A stretch of 64,000 bases of DNA, taken from positions 186,001 to 250,000 of the forward strand of contig CAWGIW010000011.1 in assembly GCA_963822825.1 (NCBI GenBank). Direction: 5' to 3'. A model generated the notes under the pieces. It was not told the origin of the DNA. It was given only the letters and a program-made list of their open reading frames with translations, and did not search any database. Below are positions 20,733 to 28,411 of the stretch, in pieces (within the stretch, counting starts at the first letter, position 1; every line of letters begins with the position of its first letter). Source of the DNA: JAWWPY01 sp963822825 (GTDB lineage: Bacteria > Actinomycetota > Actinomycetes > Streptosporangiales > Streptosporangiaceae). The position numbers and the translations under genes are program-made.

Positions 20733-21115
20733 ATACTGTTCCTCTCCGCCCCGGCTTCGCGCCGAGGCTGCTGATCAGGCCGCACCGCCCTGCCAGGCGT
20801 CCAGACCATGCAGGGCGGGACGGCGCTCCGATGGGTCGCTGGGTACTCCCTCGCAGCATCACCCGGGGCGGCGCTCTCCGCTCCCGGACGCCCGCCTCGA
20901 TCCGATACCATGCCGACCCGTTACATGCACTAACGTACAACAGCGAAGGCTCCTTAGCAAGTGCTAAGGAGCCTTCGCTGTGACGTCGGCATGCGGAATA
21001 GCGGGCACCCATCCCGGGCGGCAGTAGCGCGGCGGACGGCGTGACAGGTGCCCGTTCACTGACAGGTGCCGCCGGTCTCTTCGAGAAGACTGATCCTGAC
21101 GGCAGTCCGGCCCAA
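20733..21115. other. Intergenic stretch with hairpin
   Basis: Between the E1-like gene end and the small membrane protein start. It holds the hairpin at 20941-20980 and nothing else I can support. Confidence 0.4.
20941..20980 (-). terminator. Perfect 19-base stem hairpin
   Basis: Arms CAGCGAAGGCTCCTTAGCA and its exact complement flank a two-base loop. It lies 135 bases past the stop of the E1-like gene, so it may end the ubiquitin-like operon. No T-run follows on either strand. It contains the decamer CTTGCTAAGG (minus strand, 20952-20961) that is also in the palindromes at 17.6 kb. Confidence 0.5.
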
Positions 21116-22684
21116 TCACCCCAAAGACGCCCCGCGGCGTATCAGAGGCTGCGCGTGTTGACTCCTGGAGTCGCGCTCGGAAGCCCGTTCATAGCGTTCC
21201 AGCCATAGGCGTGTCGCCGGGCTGGCGGGCGGGCAGGCGGGGCAGTCCGGGTCGCGGGCGAGCACGCGGGCTGCGTTGCTGGCGGCTGCCGGCTTCAGGA
21301 ACTGGAAGGTCACGTTGCTGGCGCCGGTCGTGCCCTGTGCGAGCGGCTGGCTGAGGAGGAGCTTGACGGTTTCGGCGGCGAGCATGGTGCCGGCCATGAC
21401 GCTGGTGAAGCCGGCCGCGAACCGGGGCGGCGGCTCGGGCAGGTCGCGGCGCAGCGTGGCCAGGAGCCGGTCGCCTACTTCGTCGCAGCCGGGCCGGGCG
21501 AGCCAGCGGCGGACCTGCGCTTCTCCCACGCTGGCTTGTTCTACGAGTGCGCGCACGGCCTGCTCGCCGCCTGCGCGGACTTGCGCGCGGAGGTCGTCGT
21601 CGGCGGGGAGCGGCTCGGGCGGGTTGTAGCAGCGCAGGCATGCGCCCTGGCCGGGCGGTCCGGCTCGGAGCGTCTCCGAGCGCAGGTCGCGGGTGCTGGC
21701 TGACAAGATCCGCGGGGGGTAGCGGCCCTGCAGGGCCTCACGGGCACGGTTGGTGTCAACCGCGGAGACGAGTATGCCGGGGGTTGTCCTGAGTTCTTCG
21801 AACCGTGCGTGGTGCGGGTCCCAGGTGATCGTGGCGTCGCCGCAGATGCGGGCGGCCTCGGCTGCTTTCGGCTCGTTGAGGCTGGCCGTGCCGAACAGCG
21901 GGCACCGGTTCAGGTTGCTGCGGGTGATTCCTTCCTTGTCCGCATCGGCGATCATTACGTCCCCGCGCACTCCGGGAGTCGCCCATATCGCGTGCATCCA
22001 GACCGTACCGACCGCGCCCGCCCCGGCGAGCGCGGTGCCGGACATGTCCAGGTCGGCCAGCGCGGCCGGGGCACCGGGTGCCGGGTGAGGGGCGAGTGCC
22101 TGCGCCCAGCAGTCCCAGCCGACGGTCCCTGAGGGATCGTAGGCGCCGCCCGGGAGGCGGGCGCGCAGGTACACCTCGGCGGCGGCGAGCGACGCAGCGG
22201 TGTACGGGCCGAACGGCAGGTCGCTGGCCGGCCCGCAGGCCGCCAGCGGGTGCCCGGAGACAGCGCCCCACCAGCCGTGACCGGTGACGTAGCGGGCACC
22301 TGGCCACTGCGCCGCATGGGGATGGGCGCCGCCGGTGATGATGACGGTATCGCCTGGCTTGGGGCGGTCTGCTGCCTGCACCGGGACGGCGCCGATTGCC
22401 TGGCCGCCGGTCACGAGCGCGTCCTGGACGGCAAGTTCCTGGTCCGCGAGCGGGACGACGCGGCCGGTCAGCGGCACGGGATGAGGGCAGGCTACCCGCA
22501 CGACGGTGACGATCCCGGCGGCGCGCGCGAGCAGGTTGACCAGCATCCACGCGGTGTGCTGGGCGGCGGCTAGGTGCGCCGTGCCCGGCGCGGCCACCAC
22601 CGTGACCGCCACCTGCCGGGTTTTGGCGAACGGCTCAAGGTGTCCGCCGAGGTCGCCTTCGTGCCGGTCGGAGATGCGTTCCAC
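21116..22684 (-). CDS. E1-like ThiF/UBA-family adenylyltransferase
   Basis: A 522-residue E1-like enzyme that should activate the C-terminus of the small ubiquitin-like protein encoded upstream. The nucleotide-binding loop LAGAGAVGTVW is at about 220-229. DADKEGITRSNLNR at 248-261 is the ThiF/MoeB Asp-Arg/Asn segment. A later DTNRAR holds the conserved Asp. CxxC pairs at 349/352 (ACLRCYN) and 481/484 (DCPAC) look like a structural zinc site. Cys400 (ARPGCDE) is a candidate thioester cysteine. The N-terminal 200 residues form an extra domain, Ala-rich with HTAWMLVNLLARA. The GTG at 22684 has AGGAG seven bases upstream. Confidence 0.87.
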   Translation of the reverse strand: MERISDRHEGDLGGHLEPFAKTRQVAVTVVAAPGTAHLAAAQHTAWMLVNLLARAAGIVTVVRVACPHPVPLTGRVVPLADQELAVQDALVTGGQAIGAVPVQAADRPKPGDTVIITGGAHPHAAQWPGARYVTGHGWWGAVSGHPLAACGPASDLPFGPYTAASLAAAEVYLRARLPGGAYDPSGTVGWDCWAQALAPHPAPGAPAALADLDMSGTALAGAGAVGTVWMHAIWATPGVRGDVMIADADKEGITRSNLNRCPLFGTASLNEPKAAEAARICGDATITWDPHHARFEELRTTPGILVSAVDTNRAREALQGRYPPRILSASTRDLRSETLRAGPPGQGACLRCYNPPEPLPADDDLRAQVRAGGEQAVRALVEQASVGEAQVRRWLARPGCDEVGDRLLATLRRDLPEPPPRFAAGFTSVMAGTMLAAETVKLLLSQPLAQGTTGASNVTFQFLKPAAASNAARVLARDPDCPACPPASPATRLWLERYERASERDSRSQHAQPLIRRGASLG

Positions 22685-23172
22685 GTGCCGCTCCTGTGAT
22701 CGATCAGGCCGGGGACGAGGCGGACCAGCAGGGCGGCGTCGTCCGGGTGGGCGCGCCGCCAGCCGGCCGGCTCGCGGACGTGCACGCCCGCCTGCGCCGG
22801 GCGGAGGGCACCGGCTGCGTGGTGCGGCAGCACGAGCGATAGCGCGCCGTCGCGCTGGCTGTAGGCGCGCTGGTCATCGGTTGGCGAGTGCCGGGTGCAG
22901 GCGTTGCCGTGGGTGTGGACCTGCGCCAGCCGGACCAGGCCGAGCGGGGTGAAGTGCTCGCCGGCCTGCGCCATGGCATCGGGGCTCACCTGGAAGTTGT
23001 ACGGGGTGGTGACCGCGTCCGGCACCGTGACCGTGGTGGCGATGCCGTGCATGGTGCCGCCGGGTCCGCGGAACCGGATGCCGTCGAGGTAGGCGACGCG
23101 CTCATGCCCGGGCGGCGCGGCCGCGAACGCGGTGAGCACGGTGTCCCACACCGGCTCAGGGATCGTCAGCAC
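22570..23172 (-). CDS. JAB/JAMM metallopeptidase (deubiquitinase-like)
   Basis: A 200-residue open frame with a full JAMM zinc motif: Glu24 (GHERVAYLDG), then HTHGNACTRHSPTDD giving His86, His88, Ser96 and Asp99 (HxH-x7-S-x2-D). In such operons this enzyme trims the ubiquitin-like precursor or removes it from targets. The frame overlaps the E1 start by 115 bases. The last 38 residues look like frame-shifted E1 sequence, so the functional end is probably near 22690. It overlaps the E2-like gene by 17 bases. Confidence 0.85.
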   Translation of the reverse strand: MLTIPEPVWDTVLTAFAAAPPGHERVAYLDGIRFRGPGGTMHGIATTVTVPDAVTTPYNFQVSPDAMAQAGEHFTPLGLVRLAQVHTHGNACTRHSPTDDQRAYSQRDGALSLVLPHHAAGALRPAQAGVHVREPAGWRRAHPDDAALLVRLVPGLIDHRSGTWNASPTGTKATSADTLSRSPKPGRWRSRWWPRRARRT

Positions 23173-23718
23173 CGGCGGGTCCCTGGTAGTTCGGGCTGCT
23201 GAGCGCGTCGTGGACGCGGTTGAGGGTCGCAGCCAGGGTGGGGCGTCCTTGCCGCCACTGCTGCCTGGAGGTGGGCCCGTGCCCGGTGATGTAGTACTCG
23301 AACGTCATCGAGCAGCACACCAGTTGCCGGGCGGTGCCGTCAGCGAAGTTCGGGTAGCTGGAGTGGATCGCGAACCACTCCAGCGAGACGTTCGGCAGCC
23401 ACCGGCTCCCCGCGGGCGCCTCCGTCCACCCGTCCCGGCCGGGCACGTTCCCGGTAGCCGGCCGGGCGGGCAGACGAACGAGGTTGTCGGCGGGTACCGG
23501 TCGTAGTACTCGGCCCCCAGCCTGAGGTAATACCCGTCGCGCTGGCCGTCCGGCCGGGTCCCGGTGACGCTGACGACCAGGTGCGTCGGGTCGAGCCAGG
23601 TGAACGCCCACCCGCGCGCCCGCGCCTGGCCGCTGCCGCTGACCCGGGCCACGTGGTCGGCGAACACCGCGGCTGCGATCTCGGGATCCGCCGGGGCCGG
23701 GACCGCCGTCACGGTCAC
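23156..23718 (-). CDS. E2-like (UBC-fold) conjugating enzyme, frameshifted
   Basis: About 187 codons. The GTG at 23718 overlaps the Ubl stop (GTGA). The first frame gives WAFTWLDPTHLVVSVTGT and YYDRYPPTTSFVCPP, the E2 'YPxxPP' region. After one missing base near 23465-23475 the next frame gives LEWFAIHSSYPNFADG then RQLVCCSMTFEYYITG. The YPN...CC pattern mirrors HPN...C of E2 enzymes, so one of the two cysteines is the likely thioester residue. Assignment rests on this pattern and on the Ubl-E2-JAB-E1 gene order. The frame break would inactivate it if real. Confidence 0.7.
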
Positions 23719-23966
23719 GCGCCCCCGGTCCCGCCGACGAAGTCCCAGCGCAGGTCCGGGCAGTGCCCAGCCCGGACGTACTCGGCGATGGTCAGCGCCG
23801 CGTACTGGTACACGTCGATGCCGCCGTGCTGGCAGCTCAGCCGGTCACCCGTTTCCCGGGTCAGCCGGAACTCGCTGTACATGGCATCGATGACCGCGGC
23901 CACGGTCTCGCTGTCCGGCACCCGCAGCCGGATGGTGTCCCCGTTGTCCTTGTTGTCGATGGTCAC
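23715..23966 (-). CDS. Ubiquitin-like modifier (beta-grasp) protein
   Basis: 83 residues. Pattern: strand (DTIRLRVPDSETVAAVID), helix (AAVIDAMYSEFRL), strand and a C-terminal strand, with a tail WDFVGGTGGA. The diglycine close to the end fits a conjugable or trimmable ubiquitin-like protein; the last Ala would be removed or tolerated. It starts with a GTG overlapping the stop of a 32-codon leader frame (24061 to 23964). It is followed at once by the E2-like gene. No family name can be assigned from sequence alone. Confidence 0.72.
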   Translation of the reverse strand: MTIDNKDNGDTIRLRVPDSETVAAVIDAMYSEFRLTRETGDRLSCQHGGIDVYQYAALTIAEYVRAGHCPDLRWDFVGGTGGA

Positions 23967-24061
23967 GACACGCCGGCGGTCACCCGGATCCGGCCGGATC
24001 CGCCGCCGACCGCCTCGTCCTCGCCGATCACCTCAATGACCGCTGTCTGCTGCTCGCTCAC
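23964..24061 (-). CDS. Short coupled leader peptide or N-terminal extension
   Basis: From GTG 24061 an open frame encodes about 32 residues (VSEQQTAVIEVIGEDEAVGG...), ending in a TGA that overlaps the Ubl GTG. It has only a weak ribosome binding site. It may be a small first gene of the operon or a leader that couples translation to the Ubl gene. A glycine-rich stretch (VGGGSG) lies in the middle. Too short to classify. Confidence 0.35.
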
Positions 24062-24094
24062 CACGCTGCTTCTGTTCTTGGTCACGACCGCGGT

Positions 24095-24135
24095 GTTCCC
24101 GGTCGGGAACGAGTATAGCGTTCCCGATGGGGAAC
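24095..24135. promoter_or_regulatory. Twin operator with bidirectional promoter core
   Basis: Two inverted repeats of the form GTTCCC-N4-GGGAAC lie at 24095-24110 and 24120-24135. Between them GAGTATAGC provides TATAGC on the plus strand (24114-24119) and TATACT on the minus strand (24117-24112), both good -10 boxes. Repressor binding at either site would block both divergent operons. Confidence 0.75.
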
Positions 24136-25038
24136 GCGTTACTCTTGATCGTGAACATGAGTCTCGCGTCGCTGTCCGACCTCGAGCTCGCCCGGCTGGA
24201 ATCGTCGGGGAAACCGGACGCCCAGCTGGTGATCGAGCTCGCCCAGCGCACCCTCGACGAGCTGGCCACGGAGCCGCCGGTCAGCCACGAGATCGTCGCG
24301 TCCATGCGGGACATCACCCGGATCGAGGAAACCGACCTCCCTTGGGCCGGATGCCTGGTGCGCGACGGCGGCGGGTTCGTGATCAAGCTGCGCGCCGCCG
24401 ACACCCGCGGCAAGAAGCGCTTCACCGCCTTCCACGAGGTCAAGCACACCTACATGCCCGGGTTCGCGCTCGCCCCCCAGTACCGCTGCGACCCCGCGAC
24501 CACGCCCGCCCCGGCGCACGCCCGCGATCCGGGCCTGGAAGCCCTCTGCGACCTCGGGGCCGTCGAGCTGCTCCTCCCACGCACGGCCTTCCTGAACGAC
24601 CTGGCCGGCAACTCCCCGACCCTCGGGCTCGCTGGCCAGCTGGCCCAGCGCTACGACGCCAGCCTGGAGGCAACCGCCCGCCGGATCGTCACCCTGCGCC
24701 AGGCCCCGACGCTGCTCATCGCGCTGGAGCCATCCCGCAAGCCCAGCGCGCCGCATGAGGAGCCGAAACTGCGCGTGCAGTGGGTCCACGGCAGCGGCAG
24801 CTGGCCGTTCATACCCCGCCTCAAGTCGGTCCTCGCGGGCAGCATCCTCACCAGCCCGCTGGCCGGCGCCCCCGTCAACGAGGACGGCACGGTGACTGGC
24901 CTGACCAGCAGCCCCATGGGTCCCGTCCACATCAGCGCGGACCTGTACCCGTACACAGACGACCAAGGGGATCAGCACATGCGCGTACTCGCACTCGTCA
25001 CACCCGTCCGCCGCCCAGGGCAGCACCATGCCGCCTGA
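24127..25038 (+). CDS. ImmA/IrrE-type metallopeptidase
   Basis: A 303-residue zinc peptidase. KKRFTAFHEVKHTYMPGF holds HExxH (HEVKH) at about residues 103-107; the cysteine-containing ALCDLGAVELLLPRTAF follows, as in the family. The C-terminal 100 residues have no clear match. ATG 24127 lies seven bases after the -10 TATAGC, so transcription may begin at or next to it and give a leaderless mRNA. Starts at 24151 or 24157 are alternatives. It overlaps the next gene by 11 bases. Like IrrE on DdrO, it could cleave the adjacent XRE repressor to induce the divergent Ubl operon. Confidence 0.83.
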   Translation: MGNALLLIVNMSLASLSDLELARLESSGKPDAQLVIELAQRTLDELATEPPVSHEIVASMRDITRIEETDLPWAGCLVRDGGGFVIKLRAADTRGKKRFTAFHEVKHTYMPGFALAPQYRCDPATTPAPAHARDPGLEALCDLGAVELLLPRTAFLNDLAGNSPTLGLAGQLAQRYDASLEATARRIVTLRQAPTLLIALEPSRKPSAPHEEPKLRVQWVHGSGSWPFIPRLKSVLAGSILTSPLAGAPVNEDGTVTGLTSSPMGPVHISADLYPYTDDQGDQHMRVLALVTPVRRPGQHHAA

Positions 25039-25525
25039 ACACCACCACGCCCGGCCAGCCAGCACCGGCATCGGTGACCAGATCCGCCGCTTCCGGGAAG
25101 AACGCGGGCTGAACCCCAGCCAGCTCGCCGCAGAAGCCGGAGTCAGCAAAGGCTACCTGTGGAGCCTGGAAAACGACCAGGACACGCGCCGCCCGTCCGC
25201 CGAGACCCTCTATGCGATCGCGAAAGCCCTCGGCGTCACGATGTCAGACCTGATGGGCCGCAAACTCCTTCCCGCCGCCACCCCGCACGTGCCGGACAGC
25301 CTCCGCGAATTCGCCGACGACGAAGGAATCCCCGAAGCCGACCTGCGCATGCTCGCCTCCATCCAGTTCCGCGGCGAGCAGCCCCGGACCAAAGAACGAT
25401 GGCGCTACATCTACACCGCCATCACAACCAGCAGATCCATCGACTCGGCCGCATCCCCGCCACGCCGCGAAGACCGGCAGGAAACCCCGCCTGCCCAAGT
25501 CAACGGCCAACCGGATACCGGGTGA
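25028..25525 (+). CDS. XRE-family transcriptional regulator
   Basis: 165 residues with an HTH at about 15-75: IGDQIRRFREERGLNPSQLA, then GVSKGYLWSLEN, then the LYAIAKALGVTMSDLMGR ending typical of XRE. The following linker DEGIPEADLRMLASIQFRGE resembles the part of DdrO-like repressors near the IrrE cleavage site, but that is inference. It is translated with the upstream peptidase gene (overlap). It is the likely binder of the twin GTTCCC-N4-GGGAAC sites. Confidence 0.87.
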   Translation: MPPEHHHARPASTGIGDQIRRFREERGLNPSQLAAEAGVSKGYLWSLENDQDTRRPSAETLYAIAKALGVTMSDLMGRKLLPAATPHVPDSLREFADDEGIPEADLRMLASIQFRGEQPRTKERWRYIYTAITTSRSIDSAASPPRREDRQETPPAQVNGQPDTG

Positions 25526-25857
25526 ACTGGGATCCCAGTCGTGCTCGCCAGGATTGAGCGAGCACAGGAATCAGGCGGGATCGTCGCAGTCCGGCTTCCG
25601 GCACCTCGCCGGCGTAGCTGCAGTCCGCCCCTCGAAGAAGGGCGCCGGGCCTTCAGCTGCCCAGCTACGGATCGCCGGAGGCCTTGCGTGAGCCCCACAA
25701 AAATCCCACAAGTCTGCCTCCCGGACCGGCCCCACAGGTCCCCCACAGACGAAACGGCATTCCGCGGCACACCCCGGCACGCATGTTAAAATAGTGCCGA
25801 ATCTGTCCACTGACCAGGGGAAACCCAGGTCAGCTGCGGGGGCATCCGCGCTGGTGG
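25526..25857. other. Gap between the regulator and the tRNA cluster
   Basis: About 330 bases without a supportable gene. It is the likely edge of the island, next to the 3' end of tRNA-Phe. I saw no second copy of the tRNA 3' end inside the window. Confidence 0.45.
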
Positions 25858-25860
25858 TGG

Positions 25861-25934
25861 TGGTCAGGGGCGGGGTCGAACCGCCGACCTTCCGCTTTTC
25901 AGGCGGACGCTCATACCGACTGAGCTACCTGACC
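25861..25934 (-). tRNA. tRNA-Phe (GAA)
   Basis: The acceptor stem GGTCAGG/CCTGACC pairs fully. The D-arm AGCTCAGTCGGTATGAGC, the anticodon loop CTGAAAA with GAA, and the TPsiC arm GGCGGTTCGACCCCGCC are all present. CCA is encoded (25858-25860). Confidence 0.95.
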
Positions 25935-25962
25935 ATGCCTGGGCCGTCACCGCCCCGGCGAG

Positions 25963-26037
25963 CGGTCCCGACGGGATTTGAACCCGCGACCTCCACCTTG
26001 ACAGGGTGGCGAGCACTCCAAGCTGCTCTACAGGACC
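25963..26037 (-). tRNA. tRNA-Asp (GTC)
   Basis: The acceptor GGTCCTG/CGGGACC, the anticodon loop CTGTCAA with GTC, and the TPsiC arm GCGGGTTCAAATCCCGT are clear. CCA is not encoded. It is 28 bases downstream of tRNA-Glu and upstream of tRNA-Phe in one cluster. Confidence 0.95.
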
Positions 26038-26064
26038 TTGCGTCGCTGACGGTAAGCCGAGCCG

Positions 26065-26137
26065 TGCCCCCAACGGGATTCGAACCCGTGCCGCCGCCTT
26101 GAAAGGGCGGTGTCCTAGGCCGCTAGACGATGGGGGC
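26065..26137 (-). tRNA. tRNA-Glu (TTC)
   Basis: The acceptor GCCCCCA/TGGGGGC, the D-arm GTCTAGCGGCCTAGGAC, the anticodon loop CTTTCAA with TTC, and the TPsiC arm CACGGGTTCGAATCCCGT are all present. It is the first gene of the minus-strand tRNA cluster. Confidence 0.95.
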
Positions 26138-26540
26138 TTACGACGGCTACCGCCGCCAGAACCCGTGGCGCCCGCCGTCGGGGACCGCCCCAGCATAGGG
26201 GACAGAAACCCGCCCCCGGCAAAGCGCTGACGGGGCCGGCGCCGACGCACCCGGGCCGAGGCGCCACATGGGCACGCGGCCCTCACAACGCCTCAGGGGC
26301 ATTAACGCCGTACATACCGCGACGATCATCCCTAGATTTCCCTTGCGCACTCGGCGAAAATCCGACACGGTAGGCAATCGACACAGGACTCACTGTCACT
26401 ACAGACCATCGACCGAATCCCCCGGGCCGTCATCACAGTCGAAGAGTGTGCAGAAGAGTGACAACATCGTGCTCAGGAGCCGAAGAAGAGCGCCGGCATG
26501 CCAAGCGGAGACACCCTGCTCCGTCAGAATCGACACCAGA
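26138..26540. other. Promoter side of tRNA cluster
   Basis: Non-coding as far as I can see. It should hold the tRNA promoter (minus strand) and the leader of the MFS gene (plus strand). No specific element could be fixed. Confidence 0.4.
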
Positions 26541-28058
26541 ATGGCCCGGCCGGGCCGGCATCGCCACCGGCGCCGCCGGCCCAACTTCCTACCGGGATGT
26601 TTTCGCCGTACCGGCGAGTTCCGTGGCCTGTGGTCGGCGCAGGTCGCTTTCCTGCGCGGGCGACCAGATCGCCCAGGTCGCCATCGCCGTGCTGGTGTAC
26701 AGCCAAGACCGGGTCGGCCATTCCTCACCACCCTGGCGTACTCCCTGACCTACCTCCCGCCGATCGTGGGCGGCCCGCTGCTGTCCGGGCTGGCGGACCT
26801 CTTCCCCCGGCGCCGGGTCATGATCACAGTGGACCTGGTGCGCGGCCGGGCTGGTGGCGATGATGGCGCTCCCCCATATGCCGTTCGCCGGAGTGTGCAC
26901 GCTGCTGTTCGGCACGGTCCTGCTGGGCCCTCCGTTCTCGGCGGCCCGCTCGGCGCTGCTGCCGATGTCCTGCCGCCGGAGGAGTTCGTCACCGGGCCCG
27001 GCATCGGGAACGTCACGGTCCAGATCAGCCAGATCGCCGGGCTGGTGCTCGGCGCGGGCGCGGCGATGGTGCTGGGCGCGGACTGGGCCCTCGCGCTGGA
27101 TGCCCTCTCGTTCTGCCTGTCCGCGACGATCATCGCCCGCTGGGTGGTGCCGCGGCCCGCGCCGGTGCGGGAGACCGAACCGCAGCCCTCGCTGCTGGCG
27201 GTGACCCGGGAGGGCGCCGCCCTCATCTTCGGCCACCCGCTACTGCGCACCCTGGTGTTCTTCGGCTGGCTGGCCGGCTTCGCCGTGGTCCCCGAGGGCC
27301 TGGCCGCGCCCTACGCGCCGCACGCTCGGCGGTGGCCCGCTCACTGTCGGCCTGCTGATGGCGGCCATGCCAGCCGGAACGATGATTGGCGTGTTCGTGA
27401 TCGGCCATCTGGCCAGGCCCTCGGACCGGATGCGCCCGATGGGCTGGCTGGCCATGCTCTCCTGCGCCCCGCTGATCGTCAGCCTGCTGCATCCGCCGTC
27501 CTGGCTGGTGCTGGCGCTCTGGGGGCTCGCCGGTGTGGGCGGGGCGTACCATCTCGCCGCGGCGGCGGCCTTCGTCCGGGCGTTGCCGGCCTTCGGGCAC
27601 GCACGGGTATTCGGCATGGCCCAGTCTGGGCTGCTAGCCGCGCAGGGGCTCGGCATCCTGGCCGGGGGCGCCCTCGCCGAGCGAGTCGGCCCACAGGCGG
27701 CGGTGGCCCTGGCCGGCACCGTCGGCCTGGTCCTGGCGGCGGCGCTCGCTACAGACTGGAACCGGCAATGCGGCGAGGTGATCGTGACGCGAGCGACGCG
27801 CCGAGGCTCCCCGCCCGCCCGGCACCAGTGCCGCAGGCTCCCGTACCGCACGCAAGCCTCCCCCAGCCCGCCGCAACCCACGCCGCCGCACCCCAGACGC
27901 GGCTGCTCCCCGGCCTCAACCTGCGGCCGAGACGTCCAGGCCCTCCGGGCCTGCCCCCGCACCCGACATGCCGCTGCCTGCGTTCGCCGATCCAGACCGC
28001 ACCGCCAGCGGCCAATCGCGGCGTTCCTGATGGTGCGGATGCGCCGTCAGGCTCCTGA
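26541..28058 (+). pseudogene. MFS transporter (frameshifted)
   Basis: Major facilitator of the drug/macrolide-efflux-like type. Family segments appear in order but in changing frames: EFRGLWSAQVA, CAGDQIAQVAIAVLVYSQ, AYSLTYLPPIVGGPLLSGLA with DLFPRRRVMITVDL (the MFS signature loop), FAGVCTLLFGTVLLG, VQISQIAGLVLGAGAAMVLG, then an intact second half from 27358 (MAAMPAGTMIGVFVIGHLA ... GGALAERVG). Five or more frame changes fall between 26590 and 27350. The long single frame to 28058 is partly spurious. A proline-rich tail ends it. Confidence 0.75.
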
Positions 28059-28074
28059 TCGCCGGGCTCACGAC

Positions 28075-28323
28075 CTAACTGCGCGTCTTGTTGATCAGGT
28101 TCTCCGCGATCGACGCATCCTCCCCCTCTTCGGGAATGACGATCCAGGCGGCCAGGTAGACCAGCCCGAAGAAGCCTCCAGTCAGCACGGTGAGGGCCGC
28201 GAACACGGCCCGGATGACGTTGGCGTCGATCCCGGCGTACGCGGCAATGCCTGAGCACACGCCGGCCACGATGCGGCCGCTTCGGGTGCGGATCAGCCGT
28301 TTATCTTCCTTCTGCTCATTCAT
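28075..28323 (-). CDS. PspC-domain membrane protein
   Basis: 82 residues. The PspC pattern is clear: KRLIRTRSGRIVAGVCSGIA, GIDANVIRAVFAALTVLTGG, then the helix FFGLVYLAAWIVIPEE. A small inner-membrane protein of the phage-shock PspC family. ATG 28323 is preferred; the longer frame upstream is a shadow of the acyl-CoA dehydrogenase region. Confidence 0.88.
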   Translation of the reverse strand: MNEQKEDKRLIRTRSGRIVAGVCSGIAAYAGIDANVIRAVFAALTVLTGGFFGLVYLAAWIVIPEEGEDASIAENLINKTRS

Positions 28324-28411
28324 GCCCCGATCATCCCCGGTCCGGGCGGCCCACGACAGCCAGATCGCGCACGCATACGCTGGGCGGCAGCAACGCAGAG
28401 AGGACCCGCCC

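Noticed and set aside
21116..22684. MoeB/ThiF cofactor-biosynthesis gene
   Set aside because: The operon with JAB, E2-like and GG-ending genes and the large extra N-terminal domain fit protein tagging better than molybdopterin or thiamin synthesis.
26268..28058. Single 596-codon frame read as one protein
   Set aside because: Much of it is out of frame with the MFS coding signal; the family segments lie in several frames.
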